Below, in pieces: positions 52,495-61,940 of a stretch of DNA of 64,000 bases; the first letter of the stretch is position 1; each line of letters starts with the position of its first letter. The notes beneath the pieces are model-generated. The model did not search any database and was not told where the DNA came from. It was given only the letters and a program-made list of their open reading frames with translations. The translations under genes were made by a program, and so were the position numbers. The DNA lies in the NCBI GenBank assembly GCA_011056555.1, contig DSEQ01000037.1, forward strand, positions 62,001-126,000, written 5' to 3'. Origin of the DNA: Candidatus Zixiibacteriota bacterium (GTDB lineage: Bacteria > Zixibacteria > MSB-5A5 > JAABVY01).

Positions 52495-54214
52495 ATGTTC
52501 CCTTGTCGATTGTTTCCCAGATCAATTCATAGTCTACGTCGATGTCGAAACGATCCCTGTTCTCCGCCATCCATTCCTGGAGGGCTGTCTCTCTTTTCTT
52601 ATTTTCGAGTTCAGTCTGCGCCTGGCCGGCCACCTCGTCAAATAATTTCACCTGCTGATCCCGTACGGCTACCAGTTTTACGATCGACCAGTTATCCCCG
52701 ACAGGGAATGGTTGGGAGAATTCCCCGGCCCGCAGCTGATTGGCCTGCTCAAACAGGGTGGGATAATTGAATTCGGAGATAAATCCTAGATCCCCCTTGG
52801 AATTCATTGCGTTTGGACGGATTGTATTGGCCGCGAAGCTGTCGAAGTCCGCTCCAGCCTGAAGCTTGTTATGGATCTCCTCGGCCTCGGCCTCGGTTTC
52901 GGCCATGATTTCCTTTACATGCAGTTTTTTCGGAATAACGTATTCATCTGCATGCTCCTGGTAATATTCGACCACTTCATCTTCAGAGACGAAGGCCTTT
53001 TCCTCAACGATCAGTTCCTTCATTTTGGCGGCCATAATCTGGTCTTTGTAGAACCGCACCGCGTCCTTATAATCCACCGTCTCGGAGAGCTCCATTGCCT
53101 GGGCTTTTTGCTGGAGCAGGTCCATCAGCTTCAAATTAAAGATGGCCTTCTTCAGATTCTCCGGTTCATTGAAAGGCGGACGCTGGTTGTCGTTCCAGCG
53201 CGCGGTCTGGGTAAGATATTCTCCCAGGGTGACCTCGCCGTCGTTATAAGTGGCCAGGATCATATTGCGTTCATATTCGGCCAGGTCCTGGGGATTGAAC
53301 GTATTTTTTCTGAAGGGAACTCCGCCGATAACGTCAGGATATAGAGTTGCCGCCTTATCATAGATGAATTCGGCGGTTTCCTCGTTGATTTTGATATCTG
53401 CTTCCGCGAACAGCTCATCATAAAATTCGTTCTGTACCCGGGCTTTTTTCTCCGCCTGAATTCGCGAAATCAGCATATCTTCAATCTGCTCCAGAGGCTG
53501 TCTTTCCACCTCGCGCCTGTCGGTTACGGTGGCGATATCCCATCCGCCGGGTACGCTGAACATGGTGACCTCGCCTTCGGCAAGATTGAAGACTCTATTC
53601 TGAAATTCCTCCGACAGGCCGACCCAGGTCCTGTAACCCAGATCACCGCCCTCCATGGCGCTGGCCTGATCCAGGGAATATTTGCGGGCCATGGCGGCGA
53701 AATCCGCACCGTTGTTAATGGCTTTGTAGACCGAATCGGCACGCACACTGTCTTCCACAAAAATTACCGACATCTTAACTTCCTCATCCATGTTTTCGTA
53801 CCAGGTCTCAATCTCGTGTTGTGAGACATCGATGTGCGGGAGTATCCTGGCCTTGAAAAGCTCATCCCGCATGAATGCCGGACGGCTTTCTTCGATGAGC
53901 TCAATGACTTCGGGATCTTTCTGCAGGCCGAGCTCGTAAGCGGCCTCAACGAAGATATACATATTTATCATGGAATCGAGGTATTCTTTCTTGGATTCAT
54001 ATTCTTCCTGAGCAGAACTGAAACTGGTTGCATACATCTCATCAAAGTCTTCCAGTAGAAAGACTTTCAATTCGGATTCCCCGATTTTTGCAATCGTCTT
54101 ACTTTGTGCCCGTTCCTCTTTATGGTACTGCGGGTCGGATGCATCTCTGTCGCCGCCGCAGGAAACAGCTGCTATCAATAAAGCGATCAGTGTCAATGTG
54201 CTTAATCTTTTCAT
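52487..54214 (-). CDS. Parvulin-type foldase lipoprotein
   Basis: 575 residues. Lipoprotein signal with AAVSC (Cys19). A first parvulin domain (about 140-245, GGDLGYRTWVGLSEEF) and a second (about 425-525, KGDLGFISEFNYPTLF); both keep the G-G/K-D-L-G-[YF] core, while the usual SHIL strands are altered to SVIFVED and VKEIMAE. Helical segments between resemble PpiD/SurA chaperone arms. GAGGTG precedes ATG 54214. Membrane-anchored folding factor, second gene of the operon. Confidence 0.85.
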   Translation of the reverse strand: MKRLSTLTLIALLIAAVSCGGDRDASDPQYHKEERAQSKTIAKIGESELKVFLLEDFDEMYATSFSSAQEEYESKKEYLDSMINMYIFVEAAYELGLQKDPEVIELIEESRPAFMRDELFKARILPHIDVSQHEIETWYENMDEEVKMSVIFVEDSVRADSVYKAINNGADFAAMARKYSLDQASAMEGGDLGYRTWVGLSEEFQNRVFNLAEGEVTMFSVPGGWDIATVTDRREVERQPLEQIEDMLISRIQAEKKARVQNEFYDELFAEADIKINEETAEFIYDKAATLYPDVIGGVPFRKNTFNPQDLAEYERNMILATYNDGEVTLGEYLTQTARWNDNQRPPFNEPENLKKAIFNLKLMDLLQQKAQAMELSETVDYKDAVRFYKDQIMAAKMKELIVEEKAFVSEDEVVEYYQEHADEYVIPKKLHVKEIMAETEAEAEEIHNKLQAGADFDSFAANTIRPNAMNSKGDLGFISEFNYPTLFEQANQLRAGEFSQPFPVGDNWSIVKLVAVRDQQVKLFDEVAGQAQTELENKKRETALQEWMAENRDRFDIDVDYELIWETIDKGTYE

Positions 54215-54280
54215 TTATTCACCTCAGAAGTTTTATAATTTTTCCAGTGTATTGTTCCGAATAACCTTCAAAGATAGTCC

Positions 54281-57200
54281 CTAAGCCAATAATTGCAAGC
54301 TAAATTTGAACTTTTGGCCCCAGTCCGAATCCTCATGCTGGCTGTAATCTATGGCGATTGTAAATTCTCCCGAAGCGCTGAATTCTATAGGCTCGGAAAG
54401 CCTCGAGCTGAGATTGGCAATCTGTTTTTTCGAGGGCAGGTATCCGTTGGAGTACACTATTTTCAGTGTATTTTTGCGGAAGGCCAGCCGGCTGAGTTTC
54501 AAGCGGCTTGCCAGGAGCTTGAGTTCCGCCATCTCAAACAGGTTTTCAGCCTCGGGCGGCATTTGTCCGAAACGGTCTATGACCTCCAGCCTGAGATCGT
54601 TGATCTCCTTATAATCTTCAGCCTGGGCCAGCCGCTGGTATAATTCCACCTTCTGCTGAGAGAAGGGGATATAGTCGTCCGGGAAATACATCTCCAGATC
54701 TATATCCATCTTGACCTCTGTTCTCTCCTCGGTTTTTTCACCTTTGAGTTCGGCTACCGCTTCTTTCAGGAGCTTGAGGTATAGATCAAAGCCCACCTCT
54801 TCGATAAAACCGTGCTGCTGAGGGCCCAGCATATTGCCGGCGCCCCGAATCTCCAGATCCTTCATGGCCAGTTGAAAGCCGGAGCCGAGCTCGGTATGCT
54901 GTTCCAGAGCTTTCAACCGTTTTCTGGCCGTGGTTGTCAGAAGCCTCAAGGGGGGGATCAGAAGCAAGGCCCGGGCGCGCCGTGAGGACCGACCCACTCT
55001 TCCGCGCAATTGATACAACTGGGCCAGGCCGAAATGGTCGGCGCGATTGATGATAATCGTATTGACCATTGGAATATCCAGACCGGACTCGATAATACTT
55101 GTAGAAAGCAGGACGTCATAATGCTGGGACAGAAACGAAAGCATTATCTCCTCCAGCTCTTTCTCGGGCATCTGGCCGTGGGCGACAGCTATTCTTATAT
55201 GGGGCAAAAGCCTGGAGAGATAGCGGTAGATTGACATAATTGTCTGCACCCGGTTGTGGACGAAATAAACCTGCCCGCCTCTCTCGACCTCGCCCAGAAT
55301 CTCTTTCCTAATGGCTTCGGGATGGAACTCGGAAATTTCGGTATCGATCGGCAAGCGGTCCTTGGGGGAGGTGTTGATGACCGACATATCCCTGGCCCCC
55401 AGAAGAGACATTTGCATCGTCCTTGGAATCGGCGTGGCTGTCATAGTGAGGACATCAACCTGGCTCTTCATTTTCTTGATTTTTTCTTTATGTGCAACCC
55501 CGAAGCGCTGCTCCTCATCCACCACCAGAAGACCCAGATCCCTGAAATTGACGTCTTTGGAGAGCAGGCGATGTGTTCCGATTACTATATCGACCTTGCC
55601 CTCGGCCAGATCCTTTATGATTTCCCTCTGTTCTTTGCGGGATTTGAAGCGCGAAAGCATCTCGATCCTGACCGGAAAGTCGGCCAGTCGATTTCGGAAC
55701 GTAGTTTGATGCTGCTGGGCCAGAATAGTTGTTGGAACAAGTACCGCCACCTGTTTATCATCGCAGACGGCTTTGAAGGCCGCCCTGATAGCCACCTCGG
55801 TTTTGCCATAGCCGACATCTCCGCAGATCAGGCGGTCCATCGGATTTCCGGTCTCCATATCCTCTTTTATATCAGCTATAGCATCGAGCTGATCGGGAGT
55901 TTCATCAAATGGAAATGATGCCTCCAGCTGCCGGATCCAGGTCGAATCCGGAGAGAACTTGAATCCCGGCCGGGCCCTCCGTTTGGCATAAAGCCTCAGC
56001 AGTTCCTCGGCCATCTCCGTGATCGCCTTCTTGGTGCGGGCCTTTGCTTTCTGCCAGGCGGTACCCCTCAGCGTACTCAGTTTAGGCCTGCCCTCTTTGC
56101 CGATATATTTCTGGACACGGTTAAACTCTTCGATAGGTACATAGAGTTTGTCATCCTTATGATACATGATCAGCAGACAATCGCGCCTTCGATTTTCGAT
56201 CGTCAGTTCCTCCAGCCCCCGGTATCTGCCGATGCCATAATCTACGTGCACTACATAGTCACCGATATTGAGATTAGTATAAGAGGAGATCGCCACTCCC
56301 TCTTTAATCCTGGCCTTACGGTAGCGATGGAATTTTCTGGTGAATATCTGATGGTCGGTCAGCACAGCCAGATTTGACTGCGGAAAGATAAAGCCCTCGG
56401 AGATATCCAGAACGGATGTATTGATCCAGTCGGCGTCTTCCTCCAGGATATCCCGCATGCGATCCTTTTGAACTTTGTTATCGCAGGCCAGATGTACAGA
56501 GTAATGGCGCTCATGAAGGCTTTTTACATTATTTTTCAGAAGCTTAATCTGGGAATTTATTACAGGATGCTCGTTCATCCCAAAATTAATGGCTCCAGGG
56601 CTTTTTCCAAAGCTGATTTCGGAGATTCTTTTATGTCCCTCAAGTCGGGATTCAAATTCTTCGGGTTGAAGGTATATTCTGTCGGGTTTGGGTAGCTCCT
56701 CATATTTCTCCCGCTCCTGTTCATGGCAGTTTTCGAACATATCGGTCAGGTCATCGCACTCGGACCTGAGCAGCCCCGGTTCTAAAAGATACAGATTGGC
56801 ATTCGAATCGATATAATCGAACAGATACGAGCGTTTGCCATTAAAGAACGCCGTGGCCCATTCAAGACCCGGGGTGTCGATCCCGAAACGGAATTTGTCG
56901 GAGAGAATCTCTTGGTCACGTTCAGGCAGCTTCTCCATGTATTTATCCAGTTCCGCAATCGTCAGCAAGCTCTCGCGCCGGGGCAGAAGTGTCATCCTAT
57001 CCACAGTTGCAATAGAGCGCTGATTAGCCACTGAAAATGACCTGATCGATTCGATGAAATCACCAAAAAATTCGATCCTGATCGGATTCTCAGTGGTATA
57101 GGGGAAGATATCGACAATTCCGCCGCGCACTGAGAATGAACCTATTTCCTCCACCATAGGATCGCGCTCATACCCCAGTTCGGCAAGGCGCGAGATAAGA

Positions 57201-57658
57201 TCTTCCTGAGCCATTTCCTGGTTGATTTCCATATGCAGGGAGCTGATGGAGAGCTCATCGGGAGAGATCGTGGGCTCCAGAATTGCCCGCACCGAGGCAG
57301 TTACGATTATATTTTGCCGATTCTGCAGATTGTAAAGTGTCTGCAGACGCTCGCCGATATTTTCCGTAGCCGGGGTCTTCCATTGATAAGGATTTATATT
57401 CCAGGCCGGAAACTGAAAAGCCAGGCCATTGCCGGAAATCTCATTTAAATCATTTTTGATAGAAAAAGCTTCTTTTTCAGTTTTTGTGATTACCAGATAT
57501 TTGCCGGGGAATCTTGAAAACCAGTTGTATAGAAAGAAGCTCCGCCCGGCTCCCACCAGCCCGGATACCTCCAGGTCCTTCTGACCAGAATTCGAAATTT
57601 CCAGGGCCTTTTGATAGGAACCGGAATTCTCTATAATTTGCAGTATTTTTTGAATCAT
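54281..57658 (-). CDS. mfd: Transcription-repair coupling factor
   Basis: 1125 residues. UvrB-homology N-terminus, the RNA-polymerase interaction domain (DYVVHVDYGIGRYRGLEEL, in part), translocase with GDVGYGKTEVAIRA (Walker A), VDEEQRFGVAHKEK (DEEQ box) and MTATPIPRTMQMSLLGARD (motif III), and a TRCF domain at the C-terminus. Displaces RNA polymerase stalled at lesions and recruits UvrA. Start at ATG 57658 without a clear ribosome site. Confidence 0.97.
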   Translation of the reverse strand: MIQKILQIIENSGSYQKALEISNSGQKDLEVSGLVGAGRSFFLYNWFSRFPGKYLVITKTEKEAFSIKNDLNEISGNGLAFQFPAWNINPYQWKTPATENIGERLQTLYNLQNRQNIIVTASVRAILEPTISPDELSISSLHMEINQEMAQEDLISRLAELGYERDPMVEEIGSFSVRGGIVDIFPYTTENPIRIEFFGDFIESIRSFSVANQRSIATVDRMTLLPRRESLLTIAELDKYMEKLPERDQEILSDKFRFGIDTPGLEWATAFFNGKRSYLFDYIDSNANLYLLEPGLLRSECDDLTDMFENCHEQEREKYEELPKPDRIYLQPEEFESRLEGHKRISEISFGKSPGAINFGMNEHPVINSQIKLLKNNVKSLHERHYSVHLACDNKVQKDRMRDILEEDADWINTSVLDISEGFIFPQSNLAVLTDHQIFTRKFHRYRKARIKEGVAISSYTNLNIGDYVVHVDYGIGRYRGLEELTIENRRRDCLLIMYHKDDKLYVPIEEFNRVQKYIGKEGRPKLSTLRGTAWQKAKARTKKAITEMAEELLRLYAKRRARPGFKFSPDSTWIRQLEASFPFDETPDQLDAIADIKEDMETGNPMDRLICGDVGYGKTEVAIRAAFKAVCDDKQVAVLVPTTILAQQHQTTFRNRLADFPVRIEMLSRFKSRKEQREIIKDLAEGKVDIVIGTHRLLSKDVNFRDLGLLVVDEEQRFGVAHKEKIKKMKSQVDVLTMTATPIPRTMQMSLLGARDMSVINTSPKDRLPIDTEISEFHPEAIRKEILGEVERGGQVYFVHNRVQTIMSIYRYLSRLLPHIRIAVAHGQMPEKELEEIMLSFLSQHYDVLLSTSIIESGLDIPMVNTIIINRADHFGLAQLYQLRGRVGRSSRRARALLLIPPLRLLTTTARKRLKALEQHTELGSGFQLAMKDLEIRGAGNMLGPQQHGFIEEVGFDLYLKLLKEAVAELKGEKTEERTEVKMDIDLEMYFPDDYIPFSQQKVELYQRLAQAEDYKEINDLRLEVIDRFGQMPPEAENLFEMAELKLLASRLKLSRLAFRKNTLKIVYSNGYLPSKKQIANLSSRLSEPIEFSASGEFTIAIDYSQHEDSDWGQKFKFSLQLLA

Positions 57659-57862
57659 GTTCTAAACCAAACGCAAAAATCCCACAGCCCCGTGACCCGG
57701 GGGGTGGGTTACTAAGTCATAATGTTATAAATGCCATCGGCATTCGTTTGACAAATATAAGCTTGAGTATTCAATTGTCAATTATTACATATACTCATCT
57801 GAACTATAAAAGGTTCAATCGGTTTATAGAAAAAAACATACTTTTCAATATGGAGATGAGAA

Positions 57863-59065
57863 ATGATAGATTTTGAATTGACCGAAGATCATAAAATGGT
57901 GCAGTCGGTGGCGCGCGAAATCGCCGCAAGGAAGGTGGCCCCGACGATACGGGATTTCGACCGCAAACATGAGTTCGATCCGACCCTGATTACAGCTTTG
58001 AAAGAAGCCGATCTCATGGGTGTGTGTGTCCCGGAAAAATACGGGGGCATGGGTATGGATTATATCAGCCTGGGGCTGGTCTGCGAGGAGCTTGAATATG
58101 CAGACACCTCGGCCCGGGTGATATTTTCGGTTCATATCGGCCTGAATTCGATGACACTGCTGGGATGGGCCAGCGAGGAACAGAAAGAGAAATATCTGAT
58201 TCCACAGGCTAAAGGTGAGAAGATCGCCACCTTCGGCTTGACCGAGCCGGGCGCCGGTACTGATGCTGTCGGAATCGCCACCACTGCAGACAAAGACGGC
58301 GATCATTACATATTGAACGGCGAAAAGATGTGGATCTCATTAGCGGACGTTGCCGATAACTTTTTGATCTTTGCCTGGACAGATCGAGATAAAAAAGAGA
58401 AGCGGGATCATTCTGGAATCTCCTGCTTTATCGTGGAGCGCGAATTCGAAGGCGTGACCACCGGCTCGATTCCCGGTAAGCTGGGGGTGCGCGCCGGAAA
58501 TACGGGATGGATTGCCATGCAGGATGTCAAGGTTTCGAAAGAAAATATGGTGGGCGAGCCGGACGAGGGCTTCAAGATAGCGATGACCTGTCTTGACGGC
58601 GGGCGTTATACTGTCGCAGCCGGTTCGACGGGCCTTATTAAGGCCTGTATCGATGCCTCGGTCGAATACTGCCGCACGCGCAAGACATTTGAGACCGAGA
58701 TCAGCCAGCATCAGCTCGTGAAAGAGATGCTGGCGGAGATGGAGTACGGTTATCAGGCCGGAAGATTACTCTGGTGGAAGGCGGGATGGCTGAAAAATAA
58801 AGGTGTGCGCAATACACGTGAAACCGCTATGGCCAAATGGTTCTGCACCGATCAGGCCGAGAAAGCGGCCTATAATGCTGTGCAGATTCATGGCGCCTAT
58901 GGCTTCTCTGATGAATATCCGGTGGAGCGTTTTTTCCGCAATTCCAAGGGCGCCGCGATTTATGAGGGCACGCGCGAGATTCAGAAGTTGATGCAGGCCG
59001 ATTACCTGCTGGGATTTCGAAAGGATAAAGAGACTCGTTTGATGGTCCCGGGATACGAGGAATAG
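57863..59065 (+). CDS. Acyl-CoA dehydrogenase
   Basis: 400 residues. Flavoprotein of the short/medium-chain type: LTEPGAGTDAVG and ISLADVADNFLIFA bind FAD, and the catalytic Glu is in IYEGTREIQKLMQADYLLG near residue 367. Electrons go to an ETF. Ends RLMVPGYEE. GGAGATGAG precedes ATG 57863. Transcribed divergently from mfd. Exact acyl chain unknown. Confidence 0.92.
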   Translation: MIDFELTEDHKMVQSVAREIAARKVAPTIRDFDRKHEFDPTLITALKEADLMGVCVPEKYGGMGMDYISLGLVCEELEYADTSARVIFSVHIGLNSMTLLGWASEEQKEKYLIPQAKGEKIATFGLTEPGAGTDAVGIATTADKDGDHYILNGEKMWISLADVADNFLIFAWTDRDKKEKRDHSGISCFIVEREFEGVTTGSIPGKLGVRAGNTGWIAMQDVKVSKENMVGEPDEGFKIAMTCLDGGRYTVAAGSTGLIKACIDASVEYCRTRKTFETEISQHQLVKEMLAEMEYGYQAGRLLWWKAGWLKNKGVRNTRETAMAKWFCTDQAEKAAYNAVQIHGAYGFSDEYPVERFFRNSKGAAIYEGTREIQKLMQADYLLGFRKDKETRLMVPGYEE

Positions 59066-59215
59066 GCCTGGCTGCGCTGTCGAGTATCCCTTTCTGACAG
59101 CGATGTCGGCAGGAAAGGAATTCCATCAAAGGCAGGGCACATGATAATTCGCAGGGTCGCACACATCCACCGATTCCATCAGACTGCAAGACCCAGCGCG
59201 ACGAGAAAATCTCGT

Positions 59216-59494
59216 TTATTCTCTGTTATCAGTTAGATCGGAGCCGCAATATCGGCATTTAATCGCTTCTGCTTTTATCAATTCCGCGCAATATGGGCAT
59301 CTCTTCATGTCCCCTTCTCGAATTGCCTTCTTTTTAACCTTCTCTTCATCCTTCGGGACAACCAGGGCGAGAATAAATCCGAATGGCCCCAGTAATACAC
59401 CCATGGCAAACCAGCCGCAACCGCTTCGTCCCTTATTTGAGGCAACCGCGGCGCTGATTATCCCGAAAAGCAGCCAGATAATTATAAATTCCAC
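59216..59494 (-). CDS. Small membrane protein with C-terminal zinc ribbon
   Basis: 92 residues. A TM helix (1-18) with a [21 protein letters not shown] superfamily-like repeat forming a second helix (about 27-47), then [20 protein letters not shown], a zinc ribbon of the CPYC-x10-CRYC kind. Start is GTG 59494 behind AGGT. Common, of unknown role. Confidence 0.8.
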   Translation of the reverse strand: MEFIIIWLLFGIISAAVASNKGRSGCGWFAMGVLLGPFGFILALVVPKDEEKVKKKAIREGDMKRCPYCAELIKAEAIKCRYCGSDLTDNRE

Positions 59495-59611
59495 AATTTT
59501 ACCTGCATGGCATCGGCATCCAGCCGTTTAAGTGGTTCTATGTTTCTTATAAATCTTTCTTCGCCATCTTAAAATGCAAATATAGACCAGCTCGATGCAG
59601 TGTCAATCATA

Positions 59612-59641
59612 AACAAAAAAAGACCCTCCATGACTGGAGGG
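59612..59641 (-). terminator. Intrinsic terminator after the repeat protein
   Basis: On the minus strand CCCTCCA (59641-59635) pairs with TGGAGGG (59630-59624) around a 4-nt loop and a TTTTTTT run follows. Lies about 50 nt after the stop at 59693. Confidence 0.8.
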
Positions 59642-59692
59642 CCCTTGGATCAGAGAATTATCATTTATGAGATGTTCAAGTCCCCTTTTAGT

Positions 59693-60166
59693 TTACTTTT
59701 CGTCAGCCATAGCTGTCTTGCTGACATCAATCTCTTTCTTGCTTTCATCAGCGCTATTCTTCAAATCATCCTTGTACTTCAAGCAGGCCGCGTCAGTGCC
59801 TGATTTTTCGGAAGCTGCCGTCTTTACAGCGGCGTCCCTGGAGCAGTTAGATTCGGCGGATGCCTTCTTGGCTGTGCACTCGCTCTTCTCGCCGGTTACA
59901 GCAGCCGTCTTAACTGTGGCATCGCCTTCTTCGGCGGCCTCAGCAGACTTGAGGGCCTTGGTGTAGGCGCACTCACTACTCTTTTCAGAGTTGACTGCGG
60001 CTGTCCTGGCAGTGGCCTCGGCTTTATCGCCACAGGCGTACTTTTCGGATGAAACTTTCTGAACCTCGGCGGTCTTGGAAGCGGATTTGTCACCGCCGCA
60101 GGCAAAAGCAGTAACTGATGTTACAAACATGATGGCAAGCGCGATAGTTAGAGCTTTTTTCAGCAT
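59693..60166 (-). CDS. Exported Ala/Lys/Ser/Glu-rich protein with four imperfect Cys-containing repeats
   Basis: 157 residues. Signal peptide or lipoprotein signal (ends TAFACGG; Cys about 23). The rest is low complexity. Repeats with the pattern [RK]TAAV-x2-EKS-x-C recur: SKTAEVQKVSSEKYAC, ARTAAVNSEKSSEC, VKTAAVTGEKSEC and VKTAASEKSGTDAAC. Six cysteines in all. No family recognised. GGGAGG precedes ATG 60166, and a terminator follows, so it is a single-gene unit. Confidence 0.75.
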   Translation of the reverse strand: MLKKALTIALAIMFVTSVTAFACGGDKSASKTAEVQKVSSEKYACGDKAEATARTAAVNSEKSSECAYTKALKSAEAAEEGDATVKTAAVTGEKSECTAKKASAESNCSRDAAVKTAASEKSGTDAACLKYKDDLKNSADESKKEIDVSKTAMADEK

Positions 60167-60351
60167 TGTGCCTCCCGGATTTGGAGTTAAAGTTTAAATG
60201 AGTACTATTCTTATCCTGTTTATTTATCTTGTTGAACGCGCAAAGCCTCGATTTAGTTTCAAGCTGATCCAAGTTTTTCAGATATTTTATTGTGGTTTAT
60301 GGAGTTGTGGATTTGTTTGGTGATCTTTGCAGGTTTTCGAAGGGTTGGAAT

Positions 60352-61386
60352 TTACTCTTCTTCGTCGGAAGTATCTTCTGTTTCTTCTTCCTCTTCAAGC
60401 AGGTATGATGCGGTGACATTCCAGCTATCGCCTTCTTTTTCGACATGAAATTCATAGTTATCTATCTGATCCTCAGTAAGATAGCTTTCAACATAAACTT
60501 TTGCGCCATTTCTGAGCAGGTTGTAATTCAGAGCTTTAAAGTTCAAATGTGGAATTATCCCTCCGAAAAGGCTGCGATAGGTCGCACGGCTTCCGAACCA
60601 GAGCGGAGTTTTCACAATAATGAGCGGCATTGGAAATCCCCTTAACTCAAATGTCCTTTGCTCTCGAGGAAATGCCAGATAAAGCGGGCTGGGCTCCTTG
60701 AGCACAAAGGTTCTGTAGTATTTGGTCCAGGCGGTATCCTTCTCGATCTTTATCGTATCCAGACCTGATGATCTGATTATGTTCCAGAGTACCGCCTCGT
60801 AGACCTTGTGATTTCTATCAAGTGGACGGGGTTTGGAGAGCGGGCAGTAGTCGACCAGATCGCGTTTGCCGTCAAGATCGGTGTCGGGCAGACGGTCCGA
60901 GGTCAAAAGCTCATTCTCGATATTATTATAGATTTTGTCCAAATCGCGGTCTGTTCTAAGTTCTTTTATTGAATATGAAAGCGGAATATCATCTTTGTAG
61001 TCAACAAACGCTCCCAGACCCAGCCCATGATCAGGGAAATAGCCCGGATCGATCTCATAGAAGACAAAATGCAGGCTGTCGTTTCTGACCTCGAAATCGA
61101 TATCGGAAAAATAATATGCGTTTTCTATCATGATTGGGTCGACCCAGTTTTGACGATCCGATGACCTTACCGCCCAGAGATTATATTTGGCGGAATATCT
61201 TTTGGAGATAAACAGGCCCCAGTATATACTGTCCTCATCCTGGGTTATGTAGGATGGCCTGAAGTCTGCGGGAGGGTTCCATGAAACCAGCGTGCGCTGG
61301 GGGGCCTCAATGACCGGTCCTTCTCCGCAGGAGAGAATAAAAGCAGCCAGAAGTAAAAATAGTATTGTGGATATACGCATATTCAT
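60352..61386 (-). CDS. Hypothetical lipoprotein
   Basis: 344 residues. Lipobox FILSC (Cys20), then a beta-rich region with SYITQDEDSIYWGLFISKRY and Asp-rich DTDLDGKRDLVDYCPLSKP, the latter like a thrombospondin-type-3 Ca-binding loop. The tail is acidic (EEEEETEDTSDEEE). No family recognised. In-frame starts at ATG 61386 and ATG 61380; the second has better spacing to AGG. Confidence 0.65.
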   Translation of the reverse strand: MNMRISTILFLLLAAFILSCGEGPVIEAPQRTLVSWNPPADFRPSYITQDEDSIYWGLFISKRYSAKYNLWAVRSSDRQNWVDPIMIENAYYFSDIDFEVRNDSLHFVFYEIDPGYFPDHGLGLGAFVDYKDDIPLSYSIKELRTDRDLDKIYNNIENELLTSDRLPDTDLDGKRDLVDYCPLSKPRPLDRNHKVYEAVLWNIIRSSGLDTIKIEKDTAWTKYYRTFVLKEPSPLYLAFPREQRTFELRGFPMPLIIVKTPLWFGSRATYRSLFGGIIPHLNFKALNYNLLRNGAKVYVESYLTEDQIDNYEFHVEKEGDSWNVTASYLLEEEEETEDTSDEEE

Positions 61387-61489
61387 TTACCTATTATAAT
61401 CTTATTAACAGGATTTGCAACAACAGAAAGAAATATTGTGTTCAATTTTGGACAGAATAATATAATAATGTCTGAATTCAGGAGGATAT

Positions 61490-61852
61490 ATGGGAATAAA
61501 ACTGGAGCAGTTCAAGGCGGAACGTCGGCGTCTGAATGACCTGGTGCTCTCAACCGAAAACACACATATAAAACGTTTTTTTACTCTCGATAATGCAGTT
61601 TACAGCAAGGGTGCGATTCCGGTCAAGTATAAGGAGATGCTGGGGCTGGTGGCCTCTATGGTGCTCAGATGTGATGATTGCATCGCTTATCATGTCGACC
61701 GCTGTTTTGAGGAGAAGGCTAATAAAGAGGAGATGGATGAGCTGATGTCGATTGCACTGGTTGTGGGCGGATCAATTACAATACCGCACGTGCGCCGTGC
61801 GTATGATCTATGGGATGAGCTCGCGAAAGATCAAGCAGACAAGTCGGTATAA
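61490..61852 (+). CDS. AhpD-like / carboxymuconolactone decarboxylase family protein
   Basis: 120 residues. The redox CDDCIAYHVDRC has the C-x2-C-x3-H motif of AhpD-like peroxidases, so alkylhydroperoxidase activity is more likely than decarboxylase. All-helical. AGGAGG precedes ATG 61490. Followed by arsM 88 nt later, with a hairpin repeat in between. Confidence 0.88.
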   Translation: MGIKLEQFKAERRRLNDLVLSTENTHIKRFFTLDNAVYSKGAIPVKYKEMLGLVASMVLRCDDCIAYHVDRCFEEKANKEEMDELMSIALVVGGSITIPHVRRAYDLWDELAKDQADKSV

Positions 61853-61882
61853 GTCGTAGGTCAAATCCTTCCGGGATTTGAC
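61851..61882. repeat. Hairpin repeat, copy 1 (before arsM)
   Basis: A 32-nt unit identical to 62721-62752. Its inner part is an inverted repeat, arms GTCAAATCC (61860-61868) and GGATTTGAC (61874-61882) around TTCCG. It begins at the stop codon of the AhpD-like gene. REP-like or a hairpin terminator without a T-run. Confidence 0.75.
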
Positions 61883-61940
61883 TATTCTAGTTTATCAATT
61901 CCCTGGATGGATTGACCTGCGAGTTAGATAGGAGAAAATT

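Noticed and set aside
58827-59189. 120-residue minus-strand frame after the acyl-CoA dehydrogenase
   Set aside because: Mostly antisense to the dehydrogenase end; no ribosome site or motif.
59199-59220. ACGAGA/TCTCGT hairpin followed by TTTATT after the acyl-CoA dehydrogenase
   Set aside because: Stem is only 6 bp and overlaps the stop of the convergent gene; not strong enough to call a terminator.
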